Shown here: positions 7,398 to 15,870 of the stretch, piece after piece
How the letters are laid out: every line of letters starts with the position of its first letter
Numbering within the stretch: position 1 is the stretch's first letter
Assembly (NCBI GenBank): GCA_041746105.1
Contig: JBGTHP010000018.1
Coordinates: forward strand, 1-64,000
Length of the DNA: 64,000 nt
Reading direction: 5' to 3'
Source: JBFHRE01 sp041746105
GTDB taxonomy: Bacteria > Actinomycetota > Acidimicrobiia > Spongiisociales > ZC4RG35
The notes under the pieces: generated by a model
Told to the model about the DNA's origin: nothing
The model's database searches: none
The model's input: only the letters and a program-made list of their open reading frames with translations
Made by a program: the position numbers and the translations under genes

Positions 7398-9173
7398 GTG
7401 ACCGAGGTCTTGCGCATTGCCAATTGCTCCGGGTTCTACGGTGACCGGCTGTCCGCCGCCCGCGAGATGGTCGACGGCGGCCCCATCGACGTTCTGACAG
7501 GCGATTACCTGGCCGAGTTGACGATGGCGCTGCTGTGGCGCAGCAAAGTAAAGGATCCGGACGGTGGTTACGCAGCAACGTATCTCGCCCAGATGGAGGA
7601 CGTACTTGGATCTTGCCTGGAGGCCGGTGTCAAAGTCGTCACCAACGCCGGGGGTCTCAATCCGCGCGGTTTGGCCCTCCGGCTGTCCGAGGCGGCGTCG
7701 CGTCAATCGCTCGCGCCGGTTATCGGCGTCATCGATGGTGATGATCTCATCGGTGATCTACCAACCCTGCTCGAAGCGGGGGTTCGGCTCACCAACATGG
7801 ACACGGGACACGACCTGGTCGAGGCTGCGGTGCAGCCGATCACCGCCAATGCCTATCTGGGAGGCTGGGGTATCGCCAAGGCGCTGACACTTGGGGCCGA
7901 CGTCGTCGTGACTGGACGCGTTACCGATGCCGCACTGGTGATCGGTCCCAGCGCCAGCCATTTCGGATGGGAACGCGACGCCTGGGACCAACTGGCCGGG
8001 GCACTGGTGGCGGGACACGTCATCGAGTGCGGCGCCCAGGCAACAGGCGGAAACTACTCCTTTCTCCACGAGGTCCCGGATATCGACCGAGTCGGTTTCC
8101 CGCTGGTCGAGATGGAACCCGATGGCAGTTTCACGGTGACCAAGCACCCCAACACCGGCGGTCTGGTATCGATCGGGACGGTGACCGCCCAGTTGCTGTA
8201 TGAGATCGGGGGCATTCGATATCTGAACCCGGATGTCACCGCTCGGTTTGATTCCATACGACTGACGTCCGATGGTCCCGATCGCGTCCGAGTCGCCGGA
8301 GTCAGAGGAGAACCGCCGCCGCCGACGACAAAGGTCGCCATCAACTATCTGGGCGGCTATCGAAACTCGATGACATTTGTCCTCACCGGTCTGGACATCG
8401 AGGCCAAATCGGCCGCACTCCAGACCGGGTTGTGGAGATCCCTTGGCGGCATCGAGCAGTTCGCATCTGCGGAGGCCAACCTGATACGAACCGACGTCCC
8501 GGATGCCGATTCCAACGAGCAGGCCATGGCTCAAATGACGGTGACGGTGAAAGACCCAGACCCGGCGCGGGTGGGACGTGCATTCAGTCGCGCCGGTATC
8601 GAACTGGCGTTGTCGAGTTATCCGGGATTCTTCGTCACGTCGCCTCCAGGTGACGCCTCGCCTTATGCCGTTTACTGGCCGGCACTGGTGCCTTCGAGTC
8701 TGGTCGAGCACCGCGTGACCGTCGGCGAGCACTCAGAGACAATTCCATCTGTCGTTTCCGACCCGATCGAAGTCGAAATCGATCCAGCGCCGCCGGCGGC
8801 AGAAATTCCCTCCGCTGAGGTACTCGCGCCGCTCGGGTTCTGGGCCGGCGCACGGTCCGGCGACAAGGGAGGAAACGCCAACGTCGGCTTCTGGGTGGAA
8901 TCGGCAGAGGCGTACGCGTGGCTGAGAGAGGTTCTCGACTCCGCCCGCTTCCGGCAGCTTCTTCCGGAGGCCGCCGATCTCGCCGTCGAGCGTCACGAGT
9001 TCCCAAACCTCAATTCCCTCAACTTCGTTGTGAAGGGACTCTTGGGTGAAGGTGTTTCCTCGTCGACGAGATTCGACGCCCAGGCCAAGTCCCTTGGTGA
9101 GTACATGCGCTCACGATTGATCGTCGGTCCTTCTATACACCTGCGAAACCAGCCCTCCGGACCTAGCATCTGA
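7398..9173 (+). CDS. AtuA-like acyclic terpene utilisation family protein (DUF1446)
   Basis: A long 591-aa protein of the DUF1446/AtuA family: RIANCSGFYGDRLSAAREMV at the start, VLTGDYLAELTMALL, TNAGGLNPRG, GADVVVTGRVTDAALVIGP, ECGAQATGGNYSF and NTGGLVSIGTVTAQLLYE are all family-typical. A smaller C-terminal AtuA-like domain begins near GFWAGARSGDKGGNANVGFW (about residue 478). AtuA is needed for citronellol/geraniol catabolism in Pseudomonas, but no other atu genes are here, so the substrate is open. The GTG start has TAGCGT 8 nt upstream and no SD. Confidence 0.9.
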   Translation: MTEVLRIANCSGFYGDRLSAAREMVDGGPIDVLTGDYLAELTMALLWRSKVKDPDGGYAATYLAQMEDVLGSCLEAGVKVVTNAGGLNPRGLALRLSEAASRQSLAPVIGVIDGDDLIGDLPTLLEAGVRLTNMDTGHDLVEAAVQPITANAYLGGWGIAKALTLGADVVVTGRVTDAALVIGPSASHFGWERDAWDQLAGALVAGHVIECGAQATGGNYSFLHEVPDIDRVGFPLVEMEPDGSFTVTKHPNTGGLVSIGTVTAQLLYEIGGIRYLNPDVTARFDSIRLTSDGPDRVRVAGVRGEPPPPTTKVAINYLGGYRNSMTFVLTGLDIEAKSAALQTGLWRSLGGIEQFASAEANLIRTDVPDADSNEQAMAQMTVTVKDPDPARVGRAFSRAGIELALSSYPGFFVTSPPGDASPYAVYWPALVPSSLVEHRVTVGEHSETIPSVVSDPIEVEIDPAPPAAEIPSAEVLAPLGFWAGARSGDKGGNANVGFWVESAEAYAWLREVLDSARFRQLLPEAADLAVERHEFPNLNSLNFVVKGLLGEGVSSSTRFDAQAKSLGEYMRSRLIVGPSIHLRNQPSGPSI

Positions 9174-9178
9174 CGCTC

Positions 9179-9952
9179 ATGGCACGGGCGAGTGGTCTGC
9201 TTTATCGAATCTATGAAGACCGGCTCATTGCCGGTCTCGACCGGAACCGATTTCCTCGTCATATCGGAATCATCCTCGACGGCCATCGGCGATATGCCAG
9301 GACAGAAGGCCTCGCAAACTACAGCGATAGCTACCGCGCCGGGATGGCGAAGTTCGAGGAGTTCCTGGGATGGGCAGAAGACCTCGGCATCCAGGCCGTA
9401 ACAGGGTGGCTGCTGTCGCGAGAGAACCTCGATCGCCCGAATGAGGAGCTTGCGCCCTATTTCGACGTGCTGGTCGAATTGTTTGACCGGATCCCCCAGA
9501 TCTGCGAACGCCATGGAATGCGACTCAAGTTCGTTGGAAGTCTCGATCTGCTCCCCAACCGTGTTGTGACCGCGGCCAAGCGGGCGGAGGAGGGTTGCTC
9601 AGGTGGCGAGCGAAGGCTCACGATCGCCATGGGTTATGGCGGCCGCCAGGAGATCACCGACGCCGTCAGGGACCTGGTCGCCGACCTGGCGGCGGACGGC
9701 GTCCCAGCAGAAGACATGGCGACCCGGATCACCGCCGAGGCGATCGGACACAACATGTATGCCGCCGACTTGCCCGATCCCGACCTTCTCATCCGCACCA
9801 GCGGAGAGTCCCGACTATCCGGATTTCTGTTGTGGCAATCGGCATATGCCGAGTTCGCTTTCGTAGACGTTTACTGGCCCGCCTTCCGTCGGGTGGACTT
9901 TTTGCGTTCGCTGCGGGATTACACGCGGCGTGAGAGGCGATTCGGGAAATGA
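9179..9952 (+). CDS. uppS: cis-Prenyltransferase (isoprenyl / undecaprenyl diphosphate synthase family)
   Basis: The protein condenses isopentenyl diphosphate onto an allylic diphosphate in cis, making polyprenyl carrier lipid for cell-wall synthesis or a shorter Z-prenyl product. Motifs: RHIGIILDGHRRYAR (catalytic Asp at about residue 34), GWLLSRENLDRPNEE, IAMGYGGRQEI, DLLIRTSGESRLSGFLLWQSAY (diphosphate-binding Arg pair). Length 257 aa is normal. The usual Asn of the DGN motif is His here. The last motif and length do not tell the product chain length. TAGCAT lies 9 nt before the ATG, suggesting a leaderless message. Confidence 0.92.
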   Translation: MARASGLLYRIYEDRLIAGLDRNRFPRHIGIILDGHRRYARTEGLANYSDSYRAGMAKFEEFLGWAEDLGIQAVTGWLLSRENLDRPNEELAPYFDVLVELFDRIPQICERHGMRLKFVGSLDLLPNRVVTAAKRAEEGCSGGERRLTIAMGYGGRQEITDAVRDLVADLAADGVPAEDMATRITAEAIGHNMYAADLPDPDLLIRTSGESRLSGFLLWQSAYAEFAFVDVYWPAFRRVDFLRSLRDYTRRERRFGK

Positions 9953-10009
9953 GCAGTCGGTAAACCCGATCGACCCCGGGTTGGTGTGGGTAGCGGAAAG
10001 GATTTCACC

Positions 10010-10867
10010 TTGAGTTTCAGAGTCATGTCGATCGCCGTCATCCTCGCTGCCTGCGGGACCACGGCCACCACCACCACAGCATCTTCGGAGCCGCCGACCA
10101 CCGCCGAAACCACGACCACGACCACTTCGGCACCGACCGTTGACACCGACCGGGTATTCTTCCTCCAAGATTCAGGCGGCAACCGGGTCAGGCAAGGGCC
10201 GTTTCTGATCTCGGTGAGCCGTGACCTGAATGGCGCAACTCCCAAAGAAGTGGTTGAGGCCCTGGTTGCGGGACCCACTCCTGACGAGACCGAGGCCGGG
10301 ATCAGTTCAGGAATACCGGACGTAACGGTGCGGAGCGTCGATATTTCCGATGGAGTGGCAATCGTGGACTTCGACCGCCTATTTGAGGCGGGAGGGGGCA
10401 CGTTTCTGATGACGAGCCGACTGGCGCAACTGACGTTTACGCTGACCGCGATAGACGGGGTCGAAGGCGTGCAGTTGCTGCTCGGTGGTGAGCCCGTCGA
10501 GGTCTTCTCCGGAGAAGGAATCATCATCGACAACCCGATGACTCGCGACGGGTTCGAAGATCTCCTCCCCGGAATCCTCGTGGAGACACCTGCATGGGGT
10601 TCCACGGTTTCCACGGATTTCGTCATCGAAGGAACCGCCGCGGTATTCGAGGCGGTTTTCCTGTTTGACGTATCTCAAGGCGGATCGGTGGTTCTGGGCG
10701 AACAAATCGGCATGACTGACAACGGCGTTGGTTGGGGAACGTTCTCTGAAGAGGTCTTCCTCTCCTCCGACCTCGAGGGCGACATCGATCTCCGGGTTTG
10801 GGAGTACTCGGCCGAGGACGGGAGCGTGCAGGCCGAGCGCGTGATCCGGTTGACTCTCGGGGAATGA
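10010..10867 (+). CDS. GerMN-domain lipoprotein with Gmad2 domain
   Basis: The N-terminus (LSFRVMSIAVILAACGTT) is a lipoprotein signal with lipobox LAAC. A Thr/Ser-rich linker follows, then a GerMN domain (FFLQDSGGNRVRQGPFLISV..VEALVAGPT, VRSVDISDGVAIVDFDR, QLTFTLTAIDGVEGVQLLLGG), then a C-terminal Gmad2 immunoglobulin-like domain (VETPAWGSTVSTDFVIEGTA). Such proteins are exported and membrane-anchored; in other actinobacteria they accompany envelope or two-component systems (LpqB-like). I choose the TTG at 10010, since AAAGGA is 7 nt upstream and the signal peptide begins there; an in-frame GTG at 9986 lacks these. Confidence 0.87.
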   Translation: MSFRVMSIAVILAACGTTATTTTASSEPPTTAETTTTTTSAPTVDTDRVFFLQDSGGNRVRQGPFLISVSRDLNGATPKEVVEALVAGPTPDETEAGISSGIPDVTVRSVDISDGVAIVDFDRLFEAGGGTFLMTSRLAQLTFTLTAIDGVEGVQLLLGGEPVEVFSGEGIIIDNPMTRDGFEDLLPGILVETPAWGSTVSTDFVIEGTAAVFEAVFLFDVSQGGSVVLGEQIGMTDNGVGWGTFSEEVFLSSDLEGDIDLRVWEYSAEDGSVQAERVIRLTLGE

Positions 10868-10875
10868 CCAGACGC

Positions 10876-10904
10876 GATAATGACCGCCTGAGGCGGCCAT
10901 TATC
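10876..10904 (+). terminator. Stem-loop between the GerMN gene and pyrE
   Basis: GATAATGACCGCC pairs with GGCGGCCATTATC around a TGA loop, 12 of 13 pairs. It begins 9 nt after the lipoprotein stop codon. There is no following T run, so it is either an imperfect terminator or part of a pyrE leader structure. Confidence 0.55.
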
Positions 10905-10954
10905 GTTGGGCAAACACGGGAGGAGGGGTTGGGCTGAAACCCTCTCGTGCAAAC

Positions 10955-10984
10955 ATGGCATCGACCAACTGGACGAAACCTTGA
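10955..10984 (+). CDS. Possible nine-codon leader peptide overlapping the pyrE start
   Basis: ATG at 10955 opens MASTNWTKP and its TGA (10982-10984) overlaps the proposed TTG start of pyrE (10981) as TTGA. This geometry is typical of translational coupling. There is no good Shine-Dalgarno right before the ATG (GGAGGAGGGG is about 25 nt away), so translation is uncertain. Confidence 0.3.
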   Translation: MASTNWTKP

Positions 10985-11538
10985 GCGATTTCTCGAAAAA
11001 TTCTCAGGCCGCCCTGATCGACCACCTTCTGGCTCACTCGGTCAGGACAGACGGTCCGTTCCAGTTGCGATCGGGCGCCATATCCGACTGGTACATCGAC
11101 GGCCGCAAAACGACCTACGACGGAGCCGGAGCCCTTCTGGTGGGCAGGGCGGTTCTGGATCTTCTCCCTGCGGCGGTGTCGGCAGTCGGAGGTATGACGA
11201 TGGGTGCCGACCCGATCGCGATGGCCACCGCTGTGGTCGCCGTCCAGGCCGGGCGGCCGATGAAGGCTTTCTCGATCCGGAAGGAGCCAAAGGACCACGG
11301 GACCGGTGGCAGGCTGGTGGGACCTGTCGGGAAAGGCGACGCCGTTGCCATTCTTGAAGACACAACAACGACCGGCTCGGCACTGATCGAGGCCATCGAG
11401 GTAGCCACGACCGAGGGGTTAACCGTTGTCATGGCGATCGCGTTGGTTGACCGCAGCGATGGGGTGGTGGCAGAAAGCCTGAAGCGAAGAGACATCCCGT
11501 ACACGGCGATGGTCGTGCCAGCGCAGCTTGGTTTATGA
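10981..11538 (+). CDS. pyrE: Orotate phosphoribosyltransferase
   Basis: PyrE joins orotate to PRPP to give OMP in pyrimidine synthesis. Visible: FQLRSGAISDWYIDGRKTTY, GGMTMGADPIA, the dimer-interface loop FSIRKEPKDHGTGGRL (catalytic Lys), and the PRPP site VAILEDTTTTGSALIEAI. The frame is open upstream, but that part crosses a hairpin and has no family similarity, so the TTG at 10981 (giving 185 aa, the usual size) is preferred. The stop overlaps the ATG of the next gene (ATGA). No other pyr genes are adjacent. Confidence 0.88.
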   Translation: MSDFSKNSQAALIDHLLAHSVRTDGPFQLRSGAISDWYIDGRKTTYDGAGALLVGRAVLDLLPAAVSAVGGMTMGADPIAMATAVVAVQAGRPMKAFSIRKEPKDHGTGGRLVGPVGKGDAVAILEDTTTTGSALIEAIEVATTEGLTVVMAIALVDRSDGVVAESLKRRDIPYTAMVVPAQLGL

Positions 11539-12092
11539 GCTATTCGGTCCGGCGATCCGCATGGAGAATGTGGGGACTGTCCCTACTCGGCGTCCCCATG
11601 GTCGTGATAGCGGTCGATGTGCTCACAACCAACCGTTTCACCAACATCCTCCGCGATACGGTCTTCGGGACCGGAGAGACCCAAACGATCGAGCCTCGGG
11701 ACCAACTCTGGGCCGGAGCGATAGGCGTGGTCGGGGCGGTGTTGATCATCTGGGGCCTTTGGGAGTTGGTCCGTCCGCGGACCGTGGTTGCCGCCGACGA
11801 ACGCGGGGTCTCATTCTCGCTGGGCGGTCCGTTCCGGTCCCCAACCTTCCTGGCTTGGCGCGAAATCGAAGATCTGGGCGCAGGCGTGGTGGTGGATGGT
11901 GGAACAGAACTGCCAGTGCTGTGGCTCACCGCCCCCTCCGGGCTTCTTCCTGAGAATCCATGGGGAGCTCGCTTCGTCGACGAGGACAAACTCGCGATCC
12001 TGGCCGCGGATTGGGAACACGGCCCTGCCGACGTTGCACGGGCGCTGGTCGACTTGGCTCTTGGACAGCCGGATGAAGGCGAAGCAGAGTGA
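11535..12092 (+). CDS. Hypothetical two-helix membrane protein
   Basis: A 185-aa protein with two hydrophobic helices (about residues 13-30, LSLLGVPMVVIAVDVL; and 60-78, AGAIGVVGAVLIIWGLWEL) and a C-terminal soluble region with a PH-like beta pattern (TVVAADERGVSFSLGGPF, LAWREIEDLGAGVVV) and a last amphipathic helix (DVARALVDLALG). Family not recognised. It overlaps pyrE by 4 nt and nfo by 4 nt, so the three genes are likely one transcript. Confidence 0.75.
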   Translation: MSYSVRRSAWRMWGLSLLGVPMVVIAVDVLTTNRFTNILRDTVFGTGETQTIEPRDQLWAGAIGVVGAVLIIWGLWELVRPRTVVAADERGVSFSLGGPFRSPTFLAWREIEDLGAGVVVDGGTELPVLWLTAPSGLLPENPWGARFVDEDKLAILAADWEHGPADVARALVDLALGQPDEGEAE

Positions 12093-12850
12093 GGAGGATC
12101 GGTGCTCATGTCGGCAGCGAAGACCCCTTGGGTGAAGCCAACACCAGAGCGGCAGACGTCATCCAGATATTTCTGTCCAATCCGCAGGGTTGGAGGCCGC
12201 CGCCACCGCGCGCCGACGCTGCCGAGCTGAGAGCAGCCTCTATCCCGATCTACGTCCATGCTCCCTATTTGATCAACCCGGTGACGGAAAACAACCGGGT
12301 TCGGATACCGAGCAGAAAGATCCTGCAGGAAACCTGCTCGGCGGCATCGGAAATCGGCGCAGCCGGTGTTGTTGTACACGGCGGCCACGTCACCGGAGAA
12401 GGTTCGATGGATGACGCGTGGCCTCGATGGCGCAAGGCGTTGTTGAGCGTCGAGACCGACGTCCAGATCCTCATCGAAAACACCGCTTCTGGCGATCATG
12501 CCGTCGCCAGGCGGGTGGATGCCCTGGCCAGGCTCTGGCAGGACATAGGTGACCTGGGAGTCGGTTTTGTCCTCGACACATGCCACGCGTGGGCCGGCGG
12601 AGAGCCGCTCGACGAGATCGCCGGGAGAGTCCTTGAGGCCACCGGCCGCATCGACCTCATCCACGCAAACAACTCCCGCGATCATTTCGACTCGAGGCGT
12701 GACCGCCACGCCAACTTGGAACACGGAGTCATCGATTCGACTGCTCTAGCATCGGTCCTGCGCGAGACCGACGCCCCAATTGTGATCGAGACGCCCGGAG
12801 ACGTTGCCGACCACCTTCGCGATCTCGAATGGATCCGTTCCGTCCTCTGA
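12089..12850 (+). CDS. nfo: Endonuclease IV (AP endonuclease family 2)
   Basis: Endonuclease IV cuts DNA 5' of abasic sites during base-excision repair, with three zinc ions in a TIM barrel. Motifs: RIGAHVGS, FLSNPQGW, IYVHAPYLIN, VVHGGHVTG, ILIENTA, LDTCHAWAGG, LIHANNSR, DRHANLEHGVID and VIETP. It is short (253 aa against about 280) but no motif is missing. It starts with GTG overlapping the previous stop (GTGA) and ends two bases from a convergent gene. Confidence 0.9.
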   Translation: MRRIGAHVGSEDPLGEANTRAADVIQIFLSNPQGWRPPPPRADAAELRAASIPIYVHAPYLINPVTENNRVRIPSRKILQETCSAASEIGAAGVVVHGGHVTGEGSMDDAWPRWRKALLSVETDVQILIENTASGDHAVARRVDALARLWQDIGDLGVGFVLDTCHAWAGGEPLDEIAGRVLEATGRIDLIHANNSRDHFDSRRDRHANLEHGVIDSTALASVLRETDAPIVIETPGDVADHLRDLEWIRSVL

Positions 12851-12851
12851 A

Positions 12852-13784
12852 TCAGAGTTCTGTGAGGACCAGGTCGACAGTCAGAGGCAGATGATCCGAC
12901 CCCAAATGTGGCCCCAGTTGTCGGCGGGTGACGGCCAAACCAGGGCCGTACAGGAGGTGATCGATCGGGATCCTCAACAAGGGGTGGCGATAAGTGGGGA
13001 AGCTACCTCCGAGCCCATGGCCTCTGAGAGAGTCCTTGAAGCCAGTGGCCTCGACCAGGTTACGAAAGGGATACGACCAGGGAGTGGCGTTGAAGTCCCC
13101 TGCGACGATCGTCCGGCCAGACTGGACTTTGGCCCACATGGCCGCGAACTCGATTTGAGAGTCTCGCAACTCGGCGCGCCTTGCGTCTGTCGGCGACAGT
13201 GGGTGGATGCCGAGTATCGACACAGGCCCTTCTGCGGTCATCAACTCCACCTCGACTGCACGAGGTTCACCGGTTGCGAATCCGAAACCGGTCACCTCGG
13301 CGGGTTCACGCACCAGAACCATCGTGGCAAAGATCAGATCCTCATCCCGGTTGATGACAACCCGGTATGGAAGATTCGCGGCCGACATCGCCTGCTCCCA
13401 CGGTTCGAACGACTCATGCAAGAACACGACATCGGGGTCTTGGGTTCGGATGAAGTCGATCACTTCATCGAAACGCTCATTCTGATTCAGGACATTGAAG
13501 GTCATGACCGTGATCTCGGACCCGGTTGGAGAAACGGCGGGCAGAGGACTCAGGAACTGAGGCACTACCAACGCCAGATTCAGGACTCCGGCTCCGAGGG
13601 CGATCACGGCTGCTCCCCGGCGCCTCGCCAGCAGTAACCCTCCTCCAACCAGCATTGAGCCGACTCCCAGATGTGGGCGGAAGCCCGCAAGGAGATCGAG
13701 TGGCCACCACAACCCACCAAAGAACGCCGCCACCGAAGTGGCGGCGATCGCGGTGCTAGAAAGACCGGCCGCTTTCACGATCAC
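12852..13784 (-). CDS. Membrane-anchored endonuclease/exonuclease/phosphatase family protein
   Basis: Three hydrophobic segments (about residues 8-80) precede a periplasmic EEP hydrolase domain. EEP motifs: ITVMTFNVLNQNERFDEVI (metal Asn and Glu side), DVVFLHESFEPWE, SILGIHPLSP, TIVAGDFNATPWSY (catalytic Asp-x-Asn) and GSDHLPLTVDL (terminal Asp-His). Similar proteins act as phosphodiesterases on lipids or nucleotides; the substrate is unknown. I start at the GTG at 13784, which overlaps the dehalogenase stop (GTGA); upstream in-frame codons lie inside that gene and are a shadow. Confidence 0.88.
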   Translation of the reverse strand: MIVKAAGLSSTAIAATSVAAFFGGLWWPLDLLAGFRPHLGVGSMLVGGGLLLARRRGAAVIALGAGVLNLALVVPQFLSPLPAVSPTGSEITVMTFNVLNQNERFDEVIDFIRTQDPDVVFLHESFEPWEQAMSAANLPYRVVINRDEDLIFATMVLVREPAEVTGFGFATGEPRAVEVELMTAEGPVSILGIHPLSPTDARRAELRDSQIEFAAMWAKVQSGRTIVAGDFNATPWSYPFRNLVEATGFKDSLRGHGLGGSFPTYRHPLLRIPIDHLLYGPGLAVTRRQLGPHLGSDHLPLTVDLVLTEL

Positions 13785-14629
13785 AACCCGTCGATGAATG
13801 CGGCGAGATGCTCCGCGATGAGGGGAGCGGAGTCCTCCTGGACGAAGTGGATGCCGGGGACGGTGGCCTCTACTTGATTCGGCCAGCTTCGACACACCTC
13901 TCGCGGCCGACCGGTCAAGATCGAACCGGGGGCGGCGTTTATGAAAAGCTTCGGAACCGGCGATTCGGCCATCCAATCCGAATACGACGCAACGATCTCG
14001 GCCACGTCGGCAGGCTCGCCGCCGATCGGGATCTCCCGGGGCCAAGTCAGGGTTGGGCGGCGCGCTTCTCCCACCTCGAGATAGGGACGACGGTATTCCG
14101 CCATCACCTCATCCGACAGCGGATTCAAAACCGAGGCTGGCAGGATCCGTTCCACAAAAACGTTCTTCTCCAGAATCATCTCTTCGCCGGCAGGTGAACG
14201 GATCCCCTGGAAGATGGCGCGGGCGGCCTCTGGCCAATCGTCCCACTCGACCGGGCACACGATCGTCTCCATATAGGCGATTCCGGCCACTCGATCACGA
14301 TGTCGATTCGCCCAATCGAAGCCGAGACCGCCGCCCCAATCGTGCAGCACGAGGACAACATCTTCTGTGAAGCCGATCCCTTCCAGAAGTGCATCGAGAT
14401 GCCTGCGATGGTCGACGAAACGATACGAGTCGGCCTTCCCCGAGTCACCCATCCCGATCAGATCAGGAACAACGACCCTTCCCAGATGCGCCACGGCGGG
14501 TGCGATGGAACGCCATAAATAGGAGCTCGTTGGGTTCCCGTGGAGGAAGAGAATCGGCCTTCCCTCACCCAGATCGACATACGCCATCTCGATTCCGGCC
14601 GCGTCGAACCGGGACTTGGACCAGATCAT
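13781..14629 (-). CDS. dhaA: Haloalkane dehalogenase
   Basis: Alpha/beta hydrolase that displaces halide from haloalkanes by hydrolysis. The full active-site set of the DhaA subfamily is visible: Asn32 in LFLHGNPTSSYLWR (halide binding with Trp), nucleophile Asp97 and Trp98 in VLHDWGGGLG, catalytic Glu121 in AYMETIV, and His261 in GIHFVQED. The 282-aa length is normal. TAGTAC lies 9 nt before the ATG. It is coupled to the downstream EEP gene by a 4-nt overlap. The natural substrate cannot be read from the sequence; some relatives act on lipids or have other roles. Confidence 0.92.
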   Translation of the reverse strand: MIWSKSRFDAAGIEMAYVDLGEGRPILFLHGNPTSSYLWRSIAPAVAHLGRVVVPDLIGMGDSGKADSYRFVDHRRHLDALLEGIGFTEDVVLVLHDWGGGLGFDWANRHRDRVAGIAYMETIVCPVEWDDWPEAARAIFQGIRSPAGEEMILEKNVFVERILPASVLNPLSDEVMAEYRRPYLEVGEARRPTLTWPREIPIGGEPADVAEIVASYSDWMAESPVPKLFINAAPGSILTGRPREVCRSWPNQVEATVPGIHFVQEDSAPLIAEHLAAFIDGL

Positions 14630-14892
14630 GATCTGAGAGTACTAGTCAGTGGTGGTTCGGCTACCCGAGCTCCGAGCGGATGCCAGTTGCGGTTTCGTGG
14701 CGCCCTCCGAGCCACGGCCAACACTGGCGATCATTCCCTGGTGCCGTACCACCGCGCCCTGCTCTCAGCTCGTCGTTCCTGAGTTCGAGAGCATCGACGC
14801 ATTCGGACCCAAGCCCCTGTTTCGCGTCGATCGTCGGCCCGATCGGCCACAAAACCGATCCAAGAACGAGATCGAGTGGGCAGGGATTCCTC

Positions 14893-15870
14893 TCAGCCGA
14901 CCGGGATCGTGAGGACCTGGCCCGGAAAGATCTTGGCCGGGTCGGGGATGTGGGGGTTGGCCGCCACCATGGCCAGTGCAGTGACACCAAATCGGCCCGC
15001 GATCTTGACCATCGTGTCCGCAGGCTGGATTATGTATGTCGTGATCTGACCGGTGGTAGGGGCCGGCGCTGCGGGATCGGGAGTGCTGCCGTTGCTTGAG
15101 CCGGGAATCGAGCCGCGAATTGAGCCGGGAATCGAGCCGGGAATCGAGATGGCTTGCCCCGGGAAGATCTTGAACGGGCTCTGAACCTGGGGGTTGGCGG
15201 CCTTCAAACGAGACACCGAGAGTTCGAATCGCGTGGCGATCAGGACCATGGTGTCATTCGGTTGCACCACATACGTTGCGGTAACCGTCTCCGACTCCAC
15301 GTTCACCACCGGCAACGGGACCCCGGGGCCTCCCCCAGCGACAGTCTCCCAATCCACTGCCGTCGCCTTCGGTGGCACCTGAACCTCGAAATGCATCGTG
15401 TCGTTGATCGTGGAATCACCAAGCCACTGGAACAACCTCGCCCCACCGGTATTCCTGATCGCGACGACGGCCTCTACTTGTACCTGCGTCAGTTTGATGT
15501 CTCCGAACTTCCAGTGCCCCTCTGGTCCGTACATCGGATTGGCGGTCCCGTTGCGGACAACCTTTTCGGCTGGAGTCGGAGGATCGATGTCGACGGCGAC
15601 CCCGTAGTTGTGTAACGAGCAGTTGGTCCCGTCCGATTTGCACGGCCTTCCCTTGATCCCAATCGAGCACTTGCGCGGAACCCAGACGTCAAACGCGTTC
15701 TGGTACCCGGTGCTCACGAGCGCACGCGACATGGCGTGGAACGGTTCGATCATCTCGGGGGGACAAAACCCTGCATTGCGGCCAAGAATGGTGACCGCTC
15801 GCCGATCTGGATGATCCGCAATGCACAAATAATCCCGCCACGCGTCGCGCATGGCTTGCGTCGAAACCAT
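14893..15870 (-). CDS. VanY-like D-Ala-D-Ala carboxypeptidase domain protein with two LysM domains
   Basis: The first ~170 residues hold an M15-type fold: CSLHNYGVAVDID carries the zinc His and Asp, and NDTMHFEVQVP the last His. Two LysM peptidoglycan-binding domains follow (ATYVVQPNDTMVLIATRFEL..IFPGQAISIP and TYIIQPADTMVKIAGRFGV..IFPGQVLTIP), joined by a Pro/Gly/Ser linker that contains an IPGS repeat. This implies a cell-wall enzyme or remodelling factor. No signal peptide is obvious at the N-terminus, so the export route is unclear. GAAGGAGG sits right before the ATG. Confidence 0.82.
   Translation of the reverse strand: MVSTQAMRDAWRDYLCIADHPDRRAVTILGRNAGFCPPEMIEPFHAMSRALVSTGYQNAFDVWVPRKCSIGIKGRPCKSDGTNCSLHNYGVAVDIDPPTPAEKVVRNGTANPMYGPEGHWKFGDIKLTQVQVEAVVAIRNTGGARLFQWLGDSTINDTMHFEVQVPPKATAVDWETVAGGGPGVPLPVVNVESETVTATYVVQPNDTMVLIATRFELSVSRLKAANPQVQSPFKIFPGQAISIPGSIPGSIRGSIPGSSNGSTPDPAAPAPTTGQITTYIIQPADTMVKIAGRFGVTALAMVAANPHIPDPAKIFPGQVLTIPVG
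15098..15145 (-). repeat. 12-bp tandem repeat coding the IPGS linker
   Basis: Four units of GAGCCGGGAATC and near variants lie between the two LysM domains; on the coding strand they encode repeats of I-P/R-G-S. The array is in frame, so unit number can change without a frameshift. Confidence 0.85.

Noticed and set aside
7758..8732. 324-aa minus-strand open frame
   Set aside because: Antisense to the DUF1446 gene, no family features.
11540..12724. 394-aa minus-strand open frame
   Set aside because: Covers a small membrane gene and nfo on the other strand; nfo motifs are clear, so this is a shadow.
14630..14892. Possible small gene between the dehalogenase and the VanY-LysM protein
   Set aside because: Frames on both strands give low-complexity sequence without start signals; treated as empty intergenic DNA.
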